Below the pieces are notes generated by a model. That model ran no database searches. It was not told the origin of the DNA and saw nothing but the letters and a program-made list of their open reading frames with translations. From contig JAUCBJ010000945.1 of NCBI GenBank assembly GCA_032718475.1, forward strand, positions 1 to 55,342: a stretch of DNA of 55,342 nt, in the 5' to 3' direction. The position numbers were made by a program, and so were the translations under genes. The stretch is from Nemertoderma westbladi (Eukaryota > Xenacoelomorpha > Nemertodermatida > Nemertodermatidae). Below, in pieces: positions 1 to 11,295 of the stretch (position 1 is its first letter; the number at the start of each line of letters is the position of its first letter).

Positions 1-340
1 GAAGACATTCTAATTTGGCGGGTTAAACTGCCAAAGGTCTGAAAGCGCGAACACTGCGATTAATTTTTATCGAGTTGCATAATGATCAACGACCTTGAAA
101 ACCAGTATAACATCAGAATTACGAAACCAAAGGAAAATGTAACAGTTTGAAAATTTTCCTACATGTTCTTTTCGACCAGAGCACCATAATGGCACAAAAA
201 TTGATGTTTGCATTATTCCAGAAATATTTTTAACTAGTTTCATCGTCATCAGCGATCTCAAAAACCCGTATACCTTAACAATTATCAAAACAAAGACAAC
301 ATTTTTCTAGTTTGAATTTTTTATTACTTATACAATACTT
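1..340. repeat. Satellite-like repeat, about 165-bp period
   Basis: Two degenerate units are visible. The words AAAACCAGTATAAC (near 91) and AAAACCCGTATACC (near 257) lie about 165 bp apart. Very similar words (AAACCCGTATAACGC) recur at the same spacing inside the piggyBac-like element at 8036-9592, and the stretch TTTTTTATTACTTATACAATAC near 318 resembles one near 8440. I see no gene. The stretch is probably a diverged relative of that repeat family, continuing left of the window. Confidence 0.45.
8..53 (+). repeat. Dispersed repeat, copy A
   Basis: About 46 bp around the word GGCGGGTTAAACTGCC matches the reverse complement of 14041-14086 at roughly 40 of 46 positions by eye. The two copies are in opposite orientation 14 kb apart. 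The parent element is not identified. Confidence 0.6.
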
Positions 341-568
341 ATTTTTAGTGCTCCCGGACCAAAATACTGTAGCACCAAATATGTGGATGCAATACCAGAA
401 AATACCAATAGACTACCAATCAAACTCACAGTTGCATACTCGCCGTCAACTCGTCTGGCCGAAATTCTGCTACAATGGAAATCGTTGTCTCTCTGGAGAT
501 GCACTGACTGAATCTCAGCAAATCGGTTTCCCTGGATCTGGGGATACTGCCGTTAAGTTTCACTGGTG

Positions 569-1250
569 AAATTCGTTGGCTACCTAGTTGGGACGCATGT
601 TGGCATTCATGCTGACCCTGCTAAACTCTCCCCTATAGCCTCCTTCCCTCATCCAGAAACGATCTCGGAAGTCGATCGGGATCATAGATCAACTCGCTCC
701 ATTCTCCTCTGAGATATCTGACATGCTGTTACCACTCTGCCGATGAAATCGCCATATATCTGGACAACCAAACATAGCCGCGCCTTTGACGCCACCAAGG
801 TGTCCCTAACCATATGTACCTCCGGTTCTGGCTCCATTCGCTGTCTCCATCAATATGAAGCTCGTAACTGTCGCTTATCAGCTCAAATGACTCGGCTATG
901 GTCTCCTCCAGCACCACAGGACACAGTTGCACTTTATCAAATGTGGATCTCGGTTGATTACCCCCACAGAGTCTCAATGCGTCTCTATTGAGATGGAACT
1001 TCTAGCTGTAGTCTGGTACATCCAGAAGTGCGGCAACTTCCTCCTCTGACTCACCACCTCCTCCCTGGTCACTGACCATGAAACTCTGGTCACCATTTTA
1101 GACCGCAAATAGTTCTCGGAAGTGAAATACGCCTGTGTACACCAATCAAATCTAAGCTGGCGCCGTACCAGTTTACTACCTCCTGGTGCAGGGGTTAGTC
1201 TCCTCACGTGGTTCCTGATGCTCTATTAGGTCTGTCAACACCTGACGACC
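569..1250 (+). pseudogene. Ty3/Gypsy reverse transcriptase-RNase H remnant
   Basis: Read in shifting + frames, this stretch keeps hallmark Ty3/Gypsy pol pieces. From 569 it has FVGYLVGTHVGIHADPAKLS followed by a FP-x-P motif, the RT thumb signature. Around 743 comes KSPYIWTTKHSRAF, the RT-RNase H connection. From 969 it has SIEMELLAVVWYIQKCGNFL, then TDHETLVTIL, the RNase H core. Near 1140 YQF and a VPDALLGL motif mark the end of RNase H. Stops and frameshifts throughout make it non-functional. A Gypsy integrase scrap at 10816-11115 in the same orientation may be the other side of the same element, separated by later insertions. That link is inference. Confidence 0.7.
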
Positions 1251-1467
1251 TTTTAGACAATAATAATAATAATAATAATTCAATATTTATAAAGCGCTTA
1301 TTTAAAAAACAAGTAATTATTCTAAGCGCTGAGCACTCTCCTTAAGTAAAAAGTAAAATACATGTCGTTTAAAAGACCCGTAGTTATTTTAGGGCCAGGA
1401 GTACTGTACTGTAAAATGATTAAATAAAATAATGTTATACGATACATGAGTTCGAATAAAACAGTTT

Positions 1468-4400
1468 TTAGTTGAATGCACGATTATAGAGGTGAGATTT
1501 GAGTAACCGTTTAAATTTGTCGAGGTTGACTGAGAGTCGGATATCGCGTGGTAGTTTGTTCCAAAGTGCCGGCGCGGAGACAGCAAACGCACGTCCACCG
1601 AGGGTTGAGTGTTTATGTGGTGGAACACGTAGGACCAATGAGTTTGAAGATCGGTTGTTGTGTGGGTTACTATAGAGATTGAGAAGGTCGATTAGGTAAG
1701 CTGGACAGATGTTGTTGAGGCATTTGAATGTCAATAAACATATTTTGAATTCGATACGGGAGCGGATGGGTAGCCAATGAAGGGATTGCAATATTGGTGT
1801 GATGTGATCATAGCGAGATCCATGCACGACCAATCTGGTGGCTGTATTTTGTATTCGTTGAAGTTTTTTGATTTTGTTGTCTGGAAGGCCATAGAGAAGG
1901 GCGTTGCAATAATCGAGTTTACTGGAAATGAATGCATGAATAAGGGATTCGGTGCTTTTTCGAGAGAGAAATGGTCGGATCCTATGTATGTTACGGAGAT
2001 GGTAGAAGGCACTGCTAGTTGTGGTGGAAATAAAAGATTGCATTGACATATGATCATCAAAAATTGCACCAATGTTACGAACCTTCACAGAGGACTCGAT
2101 TACATGATCGCCAACAATGATTGAGGTGCTGCTAACTTTGGCTAGTTGTTGCGGTGTGCCAATTATCATGAGTTCGGTCTTGTCATCATTTATCTTTAGC
2201 CAGTTTTCGATGAACCACTGTCTAAGTTCTTTGATGCAGTTTTCCATAGAGCGGATGGCTGAATCTTCGGATGTGAGACAATCTGGCTTAAATGAAAGGT
2301 ATAATTGTACATCGTCAGCATACCCTTGAGCCTCAGGTAGATGACGCTGTATGATGATGTAGATTTGGGCAATGTAGATGATGAAGAGGATACAGCCGAG
2401 ACATGATCCCTGAGGAAATCCGTGGAGCACACAGAAGGTCCGGGAGAAACATCCTTGTACTTTTACTCGCTGTCGCCTGTTACCTATGTATGATTTAAAC
2501 CAATCATGCGCGACATTGGTTATGTTCACCTTTGTACGAAGGGTTTCAAGTAGGAGTTCCCTATCCACGGTATCAAAGGCTGCGCTGAGGTCGATGAAGA
2601 CGAGGAGGGTGACCTTTTGGTTGTCCATGGCGGAAAGGATGTCAGAGTGAACACGTACTAATGTGGTCTCGGTACTATGATGAGGCCGATATGATGATAT
2701 ATTTGTAGGCAACATTTCCAATACGTGTGTCATGATTTGGGAAAGCATGATTCTCTCGGTCGTCTTAGACAGAAAGGTTGACCCGCTTACTGGCCGATAA
2801 TTGTTGAAGATAATCGAGTTTAACTTCAGTTTCTTTATAAGAGGAGAGATTATCACCTCGGACCAAAAGTCAGGAAAATATCCAGTAGTGATTGACTTAT
2901 TAATTATCTCTGTGATGACAGGCAATAGTTGATCGATGGCCTTTTTGACAAGATAAGTTGGTACTGGGTCGTTGTCGCACTGTTTGTTTGCTGACTTTAA
3001 TATTAGTTTTTTGACTTCGGGTTGTGATACTGGTCGAAATTGGGAGAAAGGGTCAATAGTTTGTTTTTGCAATGGTTGCGTTGCTGAACTCCCTGTTTTA
3101 GCATCAGGTGGCGTGGTTGTGGCCGTGATATTCATATTTGATCTCATTGTGGTGAGTTGCTGTCAGATCTTTTCAACTTTGTCTATGAATAACTCACCAA
3201 ATGAGTCAGGTAATGATGTATTGGGATTTGGAGTAGGTAGGACAGGCTGCACTTTGGGGATCATCAGTGATTTTGTGAGTGCGAACAATTTCCTTTGATC
3301 GCCTGCGCACTCATTGACACGTGAAGTGTAATAGTTCCGTTGGGCAGATATGAGTGCTTGTGAGTAAATGTTTCGGGCGTTTGAGAGCGCCGATGCATCA
3401 TCAGTAGAGTGTGTTTTTCGCCATTTACGTTCTAAATTCCGCCGATTTCTCTTGAGAATGCGGAGAGATGGGTTATACCACGGGTTTGTTCTTAACAACG
3501 ATTTTTTCTTCGTGATTAAGGGCGCGTGTTTTTCAAGCGTGGAAGTCATTACTCGATTATATTCATCGACTAGTTGGTCACAATTCAATTCGCTAATTGA
3601 AGAAGGATTGCATAGTGATGATGATGCCAAATCTCGTTTGAAGTCAGGAATATTGATGCGCTTTAGGTTACGGTAGGAAATTGTTTCAGGTAGTAGGGTA
3701 GTATAATGTTGCTCGGTGATGTTGGTGTTGATAAAGTAATGATCTGATAGTTTTACACCGCAAATCGGAGTCGACAACGGTATTTCATCGTTGTTGCGAG
3801 TGATTATGAGATCTAACGTATTTCCACTGATATGAGTGGGGACGGTGACATGCTGAGAGAGTCCGAGACAAGTGAGTGAGTCGATGAAGGAGAGCGCACA
3901 AGGATCGGACTCGTCATTAAGATGTATGTTGAAATCGCCCGTTATAATCAATTTCTTGCGCATGCAGAGCAGTGTCTCAATGTAGTCTGGGAATTCTTCC
4001 AAAAACCGTTGCGTGGTCACAGGGTGCTGTTCGGAATATGGGCGTCGATAAATGACAGATACAATGAATAGTACCTTCTTTGAGTTAAATATTCACCATG
4101 TCGAGTATTCGAGTGAGTCCCGAGTGCCGTGGTCTCATAGGGTTGCCGTAACACGAGGGGAAAATATTATTGCAGTGCCGCCCCCTCGGCCGCTGACTCT
4201 AGGGCAATCGAGAATAGTTAAGCCTCCAATCTGGCATAGTGCCCGTATGCTATCGTCATTTGCAGTGAGCCATGTCTCGGTAATGGTGCAGATATCAATT
4301 TGTTCTGATATTATATAGTCTGTTATAATTGGTAATTTGTTGTAAATAGATCGCGAGTTTACTGTGGATAATTTAATAGAATTGTTGGATGATGACGGCG

Positions 4401-5619
4401 CTGATAGGCTCGCCGGTGTGGGTGCCGGCGCCGGTAGTGGGGTCTGAGGGACGTTGGCGATTGGTCTGGAGTTGAACTCACCAACGCTGACCAAGTTTGT
4501 AGCAACTGGATCGGTGGCATCTGGGTTGGCGGTGACAGGTTCAGTGCAGTCCGGGTTGGTGGTGTCCAGGTTGGTGGTGACCGGGTTGGTGGCGACAGGG
4601 TCGGTAGCGACCGGGTCGGAGGCGGCTGTGTTTGCGGCCACGGGGTCAGTGGCGTCCGGGTTGGTGGTGACCTGGTTGGTGGCGTCCGGGTTGGTGGCCT
4701 CCGGATCAGTGGCGTCCGGGTTGGTGGTGACCTGGTTGGTGGCGACCGGGTTGGTGGCGACCGGGTCGGTGGCGACTGGGTCAGTGGCGTCCGGGTTGGT
4801 GGCCTCCGGGTCAGTGGCGTCCAGGTTGGTGGCAACCTGGTCAGTGGTGTCCGGGTTGTTGGCGACCGGGTCCGTGGCATCTGGACAGGTGGCGACTGGG
4901 TCGGTGGTGACTGAGTTGTTGGCAACCGAGTCGGTGGCGTCCGGGTCGGTGGCGACCGGGTCGGTGGCAACCGGGTCAGTGGCGTCCGGGTCGGTGGCGA
5001 CCGGGTCGGTGGCGACCGGGTTGGTGGCAACCGGGTTGGTGGCGACCGGGTTGGTGGCGACCGGGTTGGTGACGACCGGGTTGGTGACGACCGGGTTGGT
5101 GGCGACTGGGTTGGTGGCGACCGGGTTGGTGGCGACCGGGTTGGTGGCGTCCGATTCAGTGGTGTCTGGGTTGATGGCGACCGGGTCGGTCACGACTAGG
5201 TTCGTGGCGATGGGTTCCACTGCCGACAAAACCAGAGTAGTCACTGTCGAGGGATCCGTGGTCGCAGATTGATACCGTGAGATGCGTGAACCGTGTGTCA
5301 CCCATCAGTTTATCTGTTGAGCCGGCGACAGTGGTGTTGTGCCGCCAGTCGCGCCAGTACCCGCAGATCTAACGAATTCACGGGTATGGAACCGTGGAGT
5401 AGTGTCGTTTGGATTGTATGGTGGTTGGGCTACACTTTCTTGTGTAAGCTGTGCTTCAATGACTGCACCATTGCGGATTATCCATTCCCTGGCTGGATGT
5501 TCTGCTTGTTTGTGTCGCTGCTCCTCACGCAGATCGAATTGTAATACAATGACAAGACAGCGTACTGTCTCTATTCTGTCTCCATCATCACGATTTCGGC
5601 AATTTCTTGGGAAGACCAC
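1468..5619 (-). pseudogene. CR1/L2-like LINE endonuclease-reverse transcriptase
   Basis: One continuous minus-strand frame, interrupted by four stops and no visible frameshift. The N-terminal part is unrecognised. A long Ala-Thr-Asn-Pro-Val-type repeat covers roughly 5215-4490. The endonuclease follows: TETWL near 4255, GDFNIH near 3930 and SDHYF near 3745. The RT follows with NNYRPVS near 2800, FIDLSAAFDTVD near 2600, PQGS near 2415 and YADD near 2310. The C-terminal part (LIHAFISSKLDYCNALLYGL) is typical of CR1/L2 RTs. The stops lie at 5305-5307, 4135-4137, about 4092 and 3163-3165, and all are TGA. It copied the element by target-primed reverse transcription when intact. Confidence 0.8.
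4490..5215 (-). repeat. Coding minisatellite, 15-bp unit
   Basis: About 45 tandem variants of a 15-bp unit (GGTGGCGACCGGGTT and GGTGGCGTCCGGGTC on the + strand) encode a pentapeptide series of the type (N/D)-P-(V/D)-A-T in the LINE frame. Because the unit is a multiple of three and lacks stops, several other frames are open too; those are not genes. The array sits between the 5' part of the ORF and the endonuclease. Confidence 0.85.
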
Positions 5620-5640
5620 CTCATGCTAACAACCTGGTGC

Positions 5641-6011
5641 GACTCCATACCATTCACCAGGGTGCACCCTGGTTAAATATTTTATATTGGTAATATATTT
5701 TTACCATCATTAACATTTATATAGTTTAAAACATCACTACTGGAAAAGAACCACAACACGAGTTATGATTGAAGCAAATTATGGGGATGAGTGTTTGGGG
5801 TGATTCCTGGGTGAATAAAATGATGATAATCGTCTGGATGGCAGCTTATAGCTTAGAGCTAGTGAGCGCCCAGTGGGAGCGAGAGAACGGTGATTGAACC
5901 TGAATAAAATCACGTTTAAAAGTACGATGTAATAATAACAGTTTGTAGAAGGGGAAGGGGGGGGGGATGTGGTAGCAAGTAGGAACTTGGTCTATGGGTA
6001 TAAGTGATGAT
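5641..6011. other. Unannotated spacer with G-run and left target duplication
   Basis: No gene is recognised. It contains a short G-rich run near 5951-5966. At its right edge (5998-6011) lies the word GTATAAGTGATGAT, which is repeated at 10698-10711 and forms the target-site duplication of the adjoining RTE element. Confidence 0.6.
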
Positions 6012-6429
6012 AGGTCAGGTCAGGTATTCTAGGTCATTGATCAAGAAAACTTGCCACCTCCATGCAGCATAAAGGAGGTGCCACCTGTAGTTGCATAGAC
6101 CCCTTTTACTAGCGCAAATCTGGTCCTGTAACTAGGACCCCCTTCGTTCTGGGATAAGGACGCCTTGGTCCTGGATTAAGGACCCATATACTTGGCTGCA
6201 GGGGTATATGGCCTGACCAGGCAGATGTTGATCTACCAATGGCTGGTCAGGAGTAGAGTGTTCTCATGTCCACTCTGAGAGCACTTCACTGCGACCTGCA
6301 CCTGGCAGCAAGGGTACAGGGCTTGACCCAGCAGATGAGCTGCAACAGCCAATGGTGGGTCATGTGCGCCAGAGTAGATATGGGTGATGGGCCTCATATC
6401 TGACTCCATTGCGACACCCACCCTGTGGA

Positions 6430-8035
6430 ATGGCAAACCAGGGTGTGGTATTTGCCCCGAGAGCTGACTCGGCAAAAAAGCACCCCCCAACCCCCCCTAT
6501 GGATTACATTAGCAATGCGGAGGTCCCGCCACTAGAGGCCAGTGGAATTACCGGACACAATCGGCCTCACAGGCGTCAGTTAACTCCTGACCGGCTGCCT
6601 GTCTCACCCCCTACTGGAGAGAGAGCAGTCAACAATTCTTTGAGTCCCTTTCCTGATGACCTTTCTGGCCCAAACCCTGGGTCACCAGGGAGGCCAGATT
6701 GTGATGGGGAGAGGGATTCTGGAGTTGGAGGCTACTCTCATGTTCCACCCCGACCAACAAAGCCATTGGTGAATCTGAGGCAAGTCACTAGACTAGCCTC
6801 AGTAAACACCCTAACACTCGGGTCCCCAATGCGACAAGGTGAGCTGACTGCCTTGGCAGATAAGCTTTCTCTTAGCGCAGTGGGTGTTCAAGAGCACCGA
6901 AAGCAGACTGGACAGACTGATGAGGTTCTGATTAAGGACATGGGGGGCGGTTGGCGACTCGCCCTCGCGTCAGCAGATGATAGTGGCAATGGTGGAATTG
7001 GTCTAATGATGAATCCAACTGCACATGCAGCATTGGACAAAATAGACCAAATCTCTAACCGCATCATCCGTTGCCACTTCTCATGTTCTGGAAGACTGGC
7101 TAATAAGTTTCCTAAGGTGGTTCTGATTGTGTGCTACTCTCCAACTAGTGTTGCCCCTGTAGAGGAGGTGGAAAATTTCTACCACAATCTACAAGCAGCT
7201 ACTGATGGAGTGGATCAGCATGCATTCTTAACATTCCTGGGAGACTTTAATGCAAGTCTACACCTACATCGCCCTGGGTCTATAGCAATAGTGTTAACCG
7301 AAGTTCTGTCCATCTTCAGGATTTTATCTCTGGAAATGGATTGTTTTCGGCTGGAACCCAGTTCAAGAAGCGAACTGGAAAGCTATGGTCTCATAGTGGA
7401 CCCAGTGGTCACAAGTCCCAGATAGACCATATTCTGTTTCGTAGGAAATACAGGAGCTCTATACAAGACTGTAATGCATTTACACTTCGACCCTTCTCCA
7501 GTGATCACCGCCTTATTGTGGCCAATGTAAGACTTAGTCTGCGTGCTAGCAGAACAACGAAATCTGCCTTGCCGCGGCATGACTGGTCCTCTCTGTTGAA
7601 ACAGCCAAGTGTGAGATCTAGCTTCACACTACAGCTGAGCAACAGGTATGAGGCTCTTGCCTCTGAGGCGGCAGAGCACTGTGAGGGCTATACTGCCTTT
7701 ACAGAAGCAGTTAAGTTAGCAGCTGCAGAAACAGTTCCTGTATACCCTCGAAACAGGAAAAGGGCCCCCTGGACTGACAACAAAATTCAAAAGTGCCGAA
7801 ATGACCTTCATAAGGCGCAGAAAGAGTCCCGACTCAAACAGACTACAGCGGCCAAGAATGAAGTTAAGGCTGCATCTAGGTCCCTGAACTGGCAGTACTC
7901 TGTTAATCTACAGGAGCCAATAAACCAACAAGTTGATGCCATCAATGATGCTGACGACAGCAGGCAATCATCCCAGGCATGGAAATCGATCAATCTGCTT
8001 ACTGGGCGGAAAAGCCAACCAACCACCAAGGTTAA
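6430..8035 (+). pseudogene. RTE LINE endonuclease and linker (5' part of ORF)
   Basis: ATG at 6430 opens a frame with a basic, proline-rich leader. An exonuclease-endonuclease-phosphatase type endonuclease follows: VNTLTLG, ELTALADKLSLSAVGVQEHR, GGIGLMMNP, VLIVCYSPT and FLGDFNA (to about 7250). The frame shifts between about 7250 and 7290. The next frame continues QDFISGNGLFSAGTQFKKRT, SQIDHI and SSDHRLIV to the piggyBac-like insertion at 8036. After excision of that insertion the frame continues into 9597. It nicks target DNA to prime reverse transcription. Confidence 0.8.
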
Positions 8036-9592
8036 CCCTATTAGTACCGGGCTATAAAATGTTGTACAAATACCGGGGGGGGGGGTCATATTGACCCCCC
8101 CCCCCCCCTCTAAAATCTACAAATATTTACGAAAACGTCTGATTTTTTGTTTGTGCGTAGGTATCACTTGTCTGGATCCGACCGAAAAAAAAATTTTCGA
8201 AAAAATGTACTGGGGTGGTTATATTGCAGCACCAAAATTACAAGTAGCACAATTTTCACCAAATTTGAAAGTTACATTTTCGGCTAATTATTCTTCAATA
8301 CAGGTTTTCTGGGGTGCAAAATACATTGGAAAATATTAAAAAATGATATGATTACTATAAATGGCTGTTTAGTCCTCTCTGCGTAGGAAAAAAAATGAAA
8401 AAACAAGTAACCAGCACTTTTCAGTTAGAACACAAAATTTTTAATTCACTTATACGATGCTATAAATTCACATTTTCAGGTTTTCGAGGGCGCTGATTCT
8501 AATGGAATACATTTCTAATATGCCAGATCATTGCTACTTGTATTTTAAGGCGTAATTTGGCAAATTTTGGTGCTGGCACCAAATTTCGTACCCATCACCA
8601 AAAAGTACAAGTTTGCGATGTCCAGTGCTGTTTTTATTGATTCCATGATTCAGGATCCTCATAAACCCGTATAACGCAAGAAACAAGGTGATACTATCTA
8701 CTTATCAATTTGCATATTTTCCAAAATTTGGTGCTGGCACAACAATTTTCACCCACCGGCGAAAAATACAAGTTTGAGAACTCTTTTGAAATTTTTACTG
8801 ATTCCATTGAATTCAGAACCATCACAAACCCGTATAACGCAAGAAACAAGGTGACACAATCAATTGATATATTTGATGGTTTTCAAAATTTGGTGCTAGC
8901 ACCACATTTTGCACCCACATCCGAAAAATAAAGTTTGAGATGTCTAGTTCGATAATTATATTTTCCATTGAATTCAGAACTGCCATAAACCTCTAAAACG
9001 CAAGAAATAAATTGTCACAAGCAATTTTATCTATTGAATGGATTTTCAAAATTTCGTGCTAGCACCAAAATTTGCACACAGCACCGAAAAATACAAGTTT
9101 GATACGCTTGGTGAAACTCGTATATATTTCATCGAATCCAGAAACCCAAAAAACCCCAATTGCGTAAAAAATAAGTTTCAAACGATCAATTTACAAAATT
9201 AACTTATTTCAAAATTTGGTGCTGGCACCAAAATTTGGCACCCACCGAAAAAAACAAGTTTGAAATTTCTAAATCAATTTATATGAATTCCATCAAATTT
9301 CTAACACCAAAAAACCGGTGTAAATCAAAAATAGAGATGTTACAATTAATATTTAATGAAATGTAATTTTCAAAAAACGTCTCAAAAAAGTGCCAAAAGT
9401 ATGGTTAAAAAATGGTGCTATAACTCGAAAAGTGCCCAATATTTTTGAAAACGGTTTTCACTACTAGGAAGACAATCGATTTTTAGGAAAAGTCATAAAA
9501 TTTCAGATTGCCAACTGCGTTTGTTTCAGAATTATACTAAAAAAACCACGGGGGGGGGTCATATTGACCCCCTCCCCCCGGGTTTAATAGGG
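8036..9592. mobile_element. piggyBac-like non-autonomous element (1557 bp)
   Basis: The flanks are TTAA on both sides (8032-8035 and 9593-9596), and the ends are CCCTATTA and TAATAGGG. A TTAA target duplication with CCC-starting inverted ends is the piggyBac signature. Subterminal G/C runs around GGTCATATTGACC occur at both ends (about 8076-8106 and 9550-9580). No transposase is encoded; the interior consists of five spaced repeats. The LINE reading frame resumes exactly after the right TTAA, which supports a simple insertion. Confidence 0.9.
8560..9290. repeat. Five spaced copies of a palindromic repeat
   Basis: The palindromic core GGTGCTGGCACC (or GGTGCTAGCACC), flanked by AAAATTT-type sequence, occurs near 8570, 8731, 8892, 9056 and 9219, a spacing of about 162 bp. 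Each unit also carries a version of AAACCCGTATAACGCAAG. This is a small tandem array inside the piggyBac-like element and is related to the repeats at 1-340. Confidence 0.8.
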
Positions 9593-9596
9593 TTAA

Positions 9597-10657
9597 GGCT
9601 GAATCACCAGCCGATCGCCTCAATGGTTGGAAAGCCCACTTTGAAAAGCTCCTCAATAATGACAGGGTATTGCCTGATAACTTTAAAGAAGTAAAGGTGT
9701 CTGAGTCTGTACTCCCAGATATTCCCATTGGCGATATCTCCTTTGCAGAAGTGAAGGCTGCTGCAAAGAGCATTAAGACCAATCGTGCCAGTGGAGTAGA
9801 TGGTGTTCCCCCTGAGGTCTTTAAAATACCTGAGTGTTTAAAGCTCATCTATCCCATCATAGTAGACATGTACCGTACAACAAGAGTCCCACAAGAAATG
9901 AAAACAAATAAGTTGGTGCCAGTTCCCAAGAAGGGCAACCTAACACTCTATGGTTCTTTTCGGGGAATCTCATTGACTCGATTGCTGCAAAGCTATACAA
10001 TAGGATTCTATTAAATCGCATCAGGGATCCCACTGAGAGACTGCTACGTGGAAATCAGAATGGGTTCCGTAAAGGTCGTGGGACCATGGAGCCCATTTTG
10101 GCACTTAGAAGGATAATTGAAGAATTATCAAAAAAGAAAGACAGGCATCTGGCTGTTATCTTTGTTGACTTCTTCAAGGCCTTTGATTCAGTCTCTCGCT
10201 CACGTATGTTCAGCATACTTTCATTATATGGGATTCCTGATGAAATTATTGCAGCAATCAGATCAGTATACGATGGTTCGACAACATTTGTGTCTACTGT
10301 TGACGGTGACACAGAACCATTTGAAGTGTTATGGGGCGTCCTCCAAGGAGACACACTTGCACCATTCTTGTTCATTATTGTGGTTGACTATGTTCTACGC
10401 ATGTCCTTAGATCATCATAATGATGATGGGGTGATGATAACTCCACCTACTGGCTCCAGAAGTCGAGGAAATCCTGCCAAGTACCTAACTGATCTAGACT
10501 TTGCTGATGAATAAGCATGGTGGACAGCCCATGACTTTCTTGAGACGCATCTTAAAGGACACTGGCCTTAAAGATGCGGATGATCTTTCAAATGTCATGG
10601 GTGATAGGGAGTTGTGGCGGTGCAATTTTGTTGACAAGCCGGCACAGCATTCTTAAA
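9597..10657 (+). pseudogene. RTE LINE reverse transcriptase (3' part of ORF)
   Basis: This continues the frame interrupted at 8036. It encodes NRASGVDGVPPEVFK, KKGNLTLYGSFRGISL, a frameshift near 9995, then VIFVDFFKAFDSVSR, LQGDTLAPFLF and a truncated FAD(D) motif at about 10510. There the sequence jumps by microhomology to KHGGQPMTFLRRILKDTG, the C-terminal end seen intact in copy 2. The catalytic FADD box is broken, so the copy is dead. Confidence 0.8.
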
Positions 10658-10815
10658 AATGCAGCTGTAATGCAGCATGCCGATCCTAGTAGTAGTAGTA
10701 TAAGTGATGATTGGAGGGGAGCTGAGGGGGGGGGGGGGGGGGCGTCCAAGTTGCTTGCAGGTGTGGTGATAAGTCCCTTCATAGGGCCTAGCAGTGTGTC
10801 TACTAGCCTTACCAA

Positions 10816-11115
10816 CTATGTATGGACTTCCATACATATGGAGGCCAACCTGATTCTCCAGCAATTGCCAAGGGTCTACTGACCCTCCAGAACAGTCTGC
10901 ACAGGGAAACTGGACTTTCTCACACGCAGGTGGTGTACAGTCACCCCCTGCGGAACCAGGTTCCTGCCCATCACAGTGCTTTTGCAATGAATCACCAGGC
11001 CACATATCGCCGGTTAGACAAATTCGTATTCTGTGCTGCCCGAATCACCGACTATAACAAGTTAGCCCACAACTTCCAGCCCCTTTCTGTCCCCGTGTTC
11101 ATCCAGGAACCCGGG
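10816..11115 (+). pseudogene. Ty3/Gypsy integrase C-terminal remnant
   Basis: The frame from about 10822 reads a segment resembling the end of a Gypsy integrase. It has LQNSLHRETGLSHTQVVYS and HPLRNQVPAHHS, matching the usual 'YRNTP..TGLSPAQ..FGR.LRD.LP' pattern, then TYRRLD and YNKLAHNFQPLSV. There is no integrase core around it. G-runs flank it on both sides (10728-10742 and 11116-11141). Confidence 0.6.
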
Positions 11116-11295
11116 AGGAGGGGGGGGGGGGGGGGGGGGGGCTCTAGCCCCTCCCATTATTGGCTATGAAATAAAAAAACATCAGTATTATTTTACTGAC
11201 AAGGTATATATATATATTATTTTAACTTTTGTTGGGCCCAGCTTCAGAGCTTTGCAAAGTTGGCAACGACGTCCTGGTGGGAACGAACTGCTGAT

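Larger units (their letters stand above)
1259..5640 (-). mobile_element. CR1/L2-like non-LTR retrotransposon (LINE)
   Basis: A near full-length LINE on the minus strand. Its 3' end is a (TTA)n tail (AATAATAAT... at 1259-1279 on the + strand), preceded by TATTTATAAAGCGCTTA, the kind of 3' end common in marine invertebrate LINEs. The long ORF runs from about 5619 to 1468 and encodes an apurinic-type endonuclease followed by reverse transcriptase. The 5' boundary near 5640 is only approximate, and I could not find target duplications. Family assignment rests on the endonuclease and RT motifs; CR1, L2 or a neighbouring Jockey-superfamily clade are all possible. Confidence 0.8.
6012..10697 (+). 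mobile_element. RTE-type LINE, copy 1, interrupted
   Basis: The element is bounded by a 14-bp direct duplication, GTATAAGTGATGAT (5998-6011 and 10698-10711), and ends in a short (TAG)n tail, which defines the insertion cleanly. A 5' leader of about 400 bp is followed by endonuclease, RT and a C-terminal region. It is inactivated by a frameshift near 7260, a piggyBac-like insertion (8036-9592) and an internal deletion near 10510. Comparison with the second copy (20297-21405, -) shows about 630 bp missing between the FADD motif and the C-terminal region. RTE assignment comes from the C-terminal region seen in copy 2 (LGSWI, KAWAALNRL, LLYGSPCWALT, LDGTFTRMLR). Confidence 0.85.

Noticed and set aside
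4359-5272. Long open frames of 223 and 272 aa overlapping the LINE
   Set aside because: They arise from the stop-free 15-bp minisatellite read in other frames; only the minus-strand LINE frame connects to known domains.
10822-11169. Host gene
   Set aside because: The frame matches a Ty3/Gypsy integrase tail and then runs into a G-run translated as poly-Gly.
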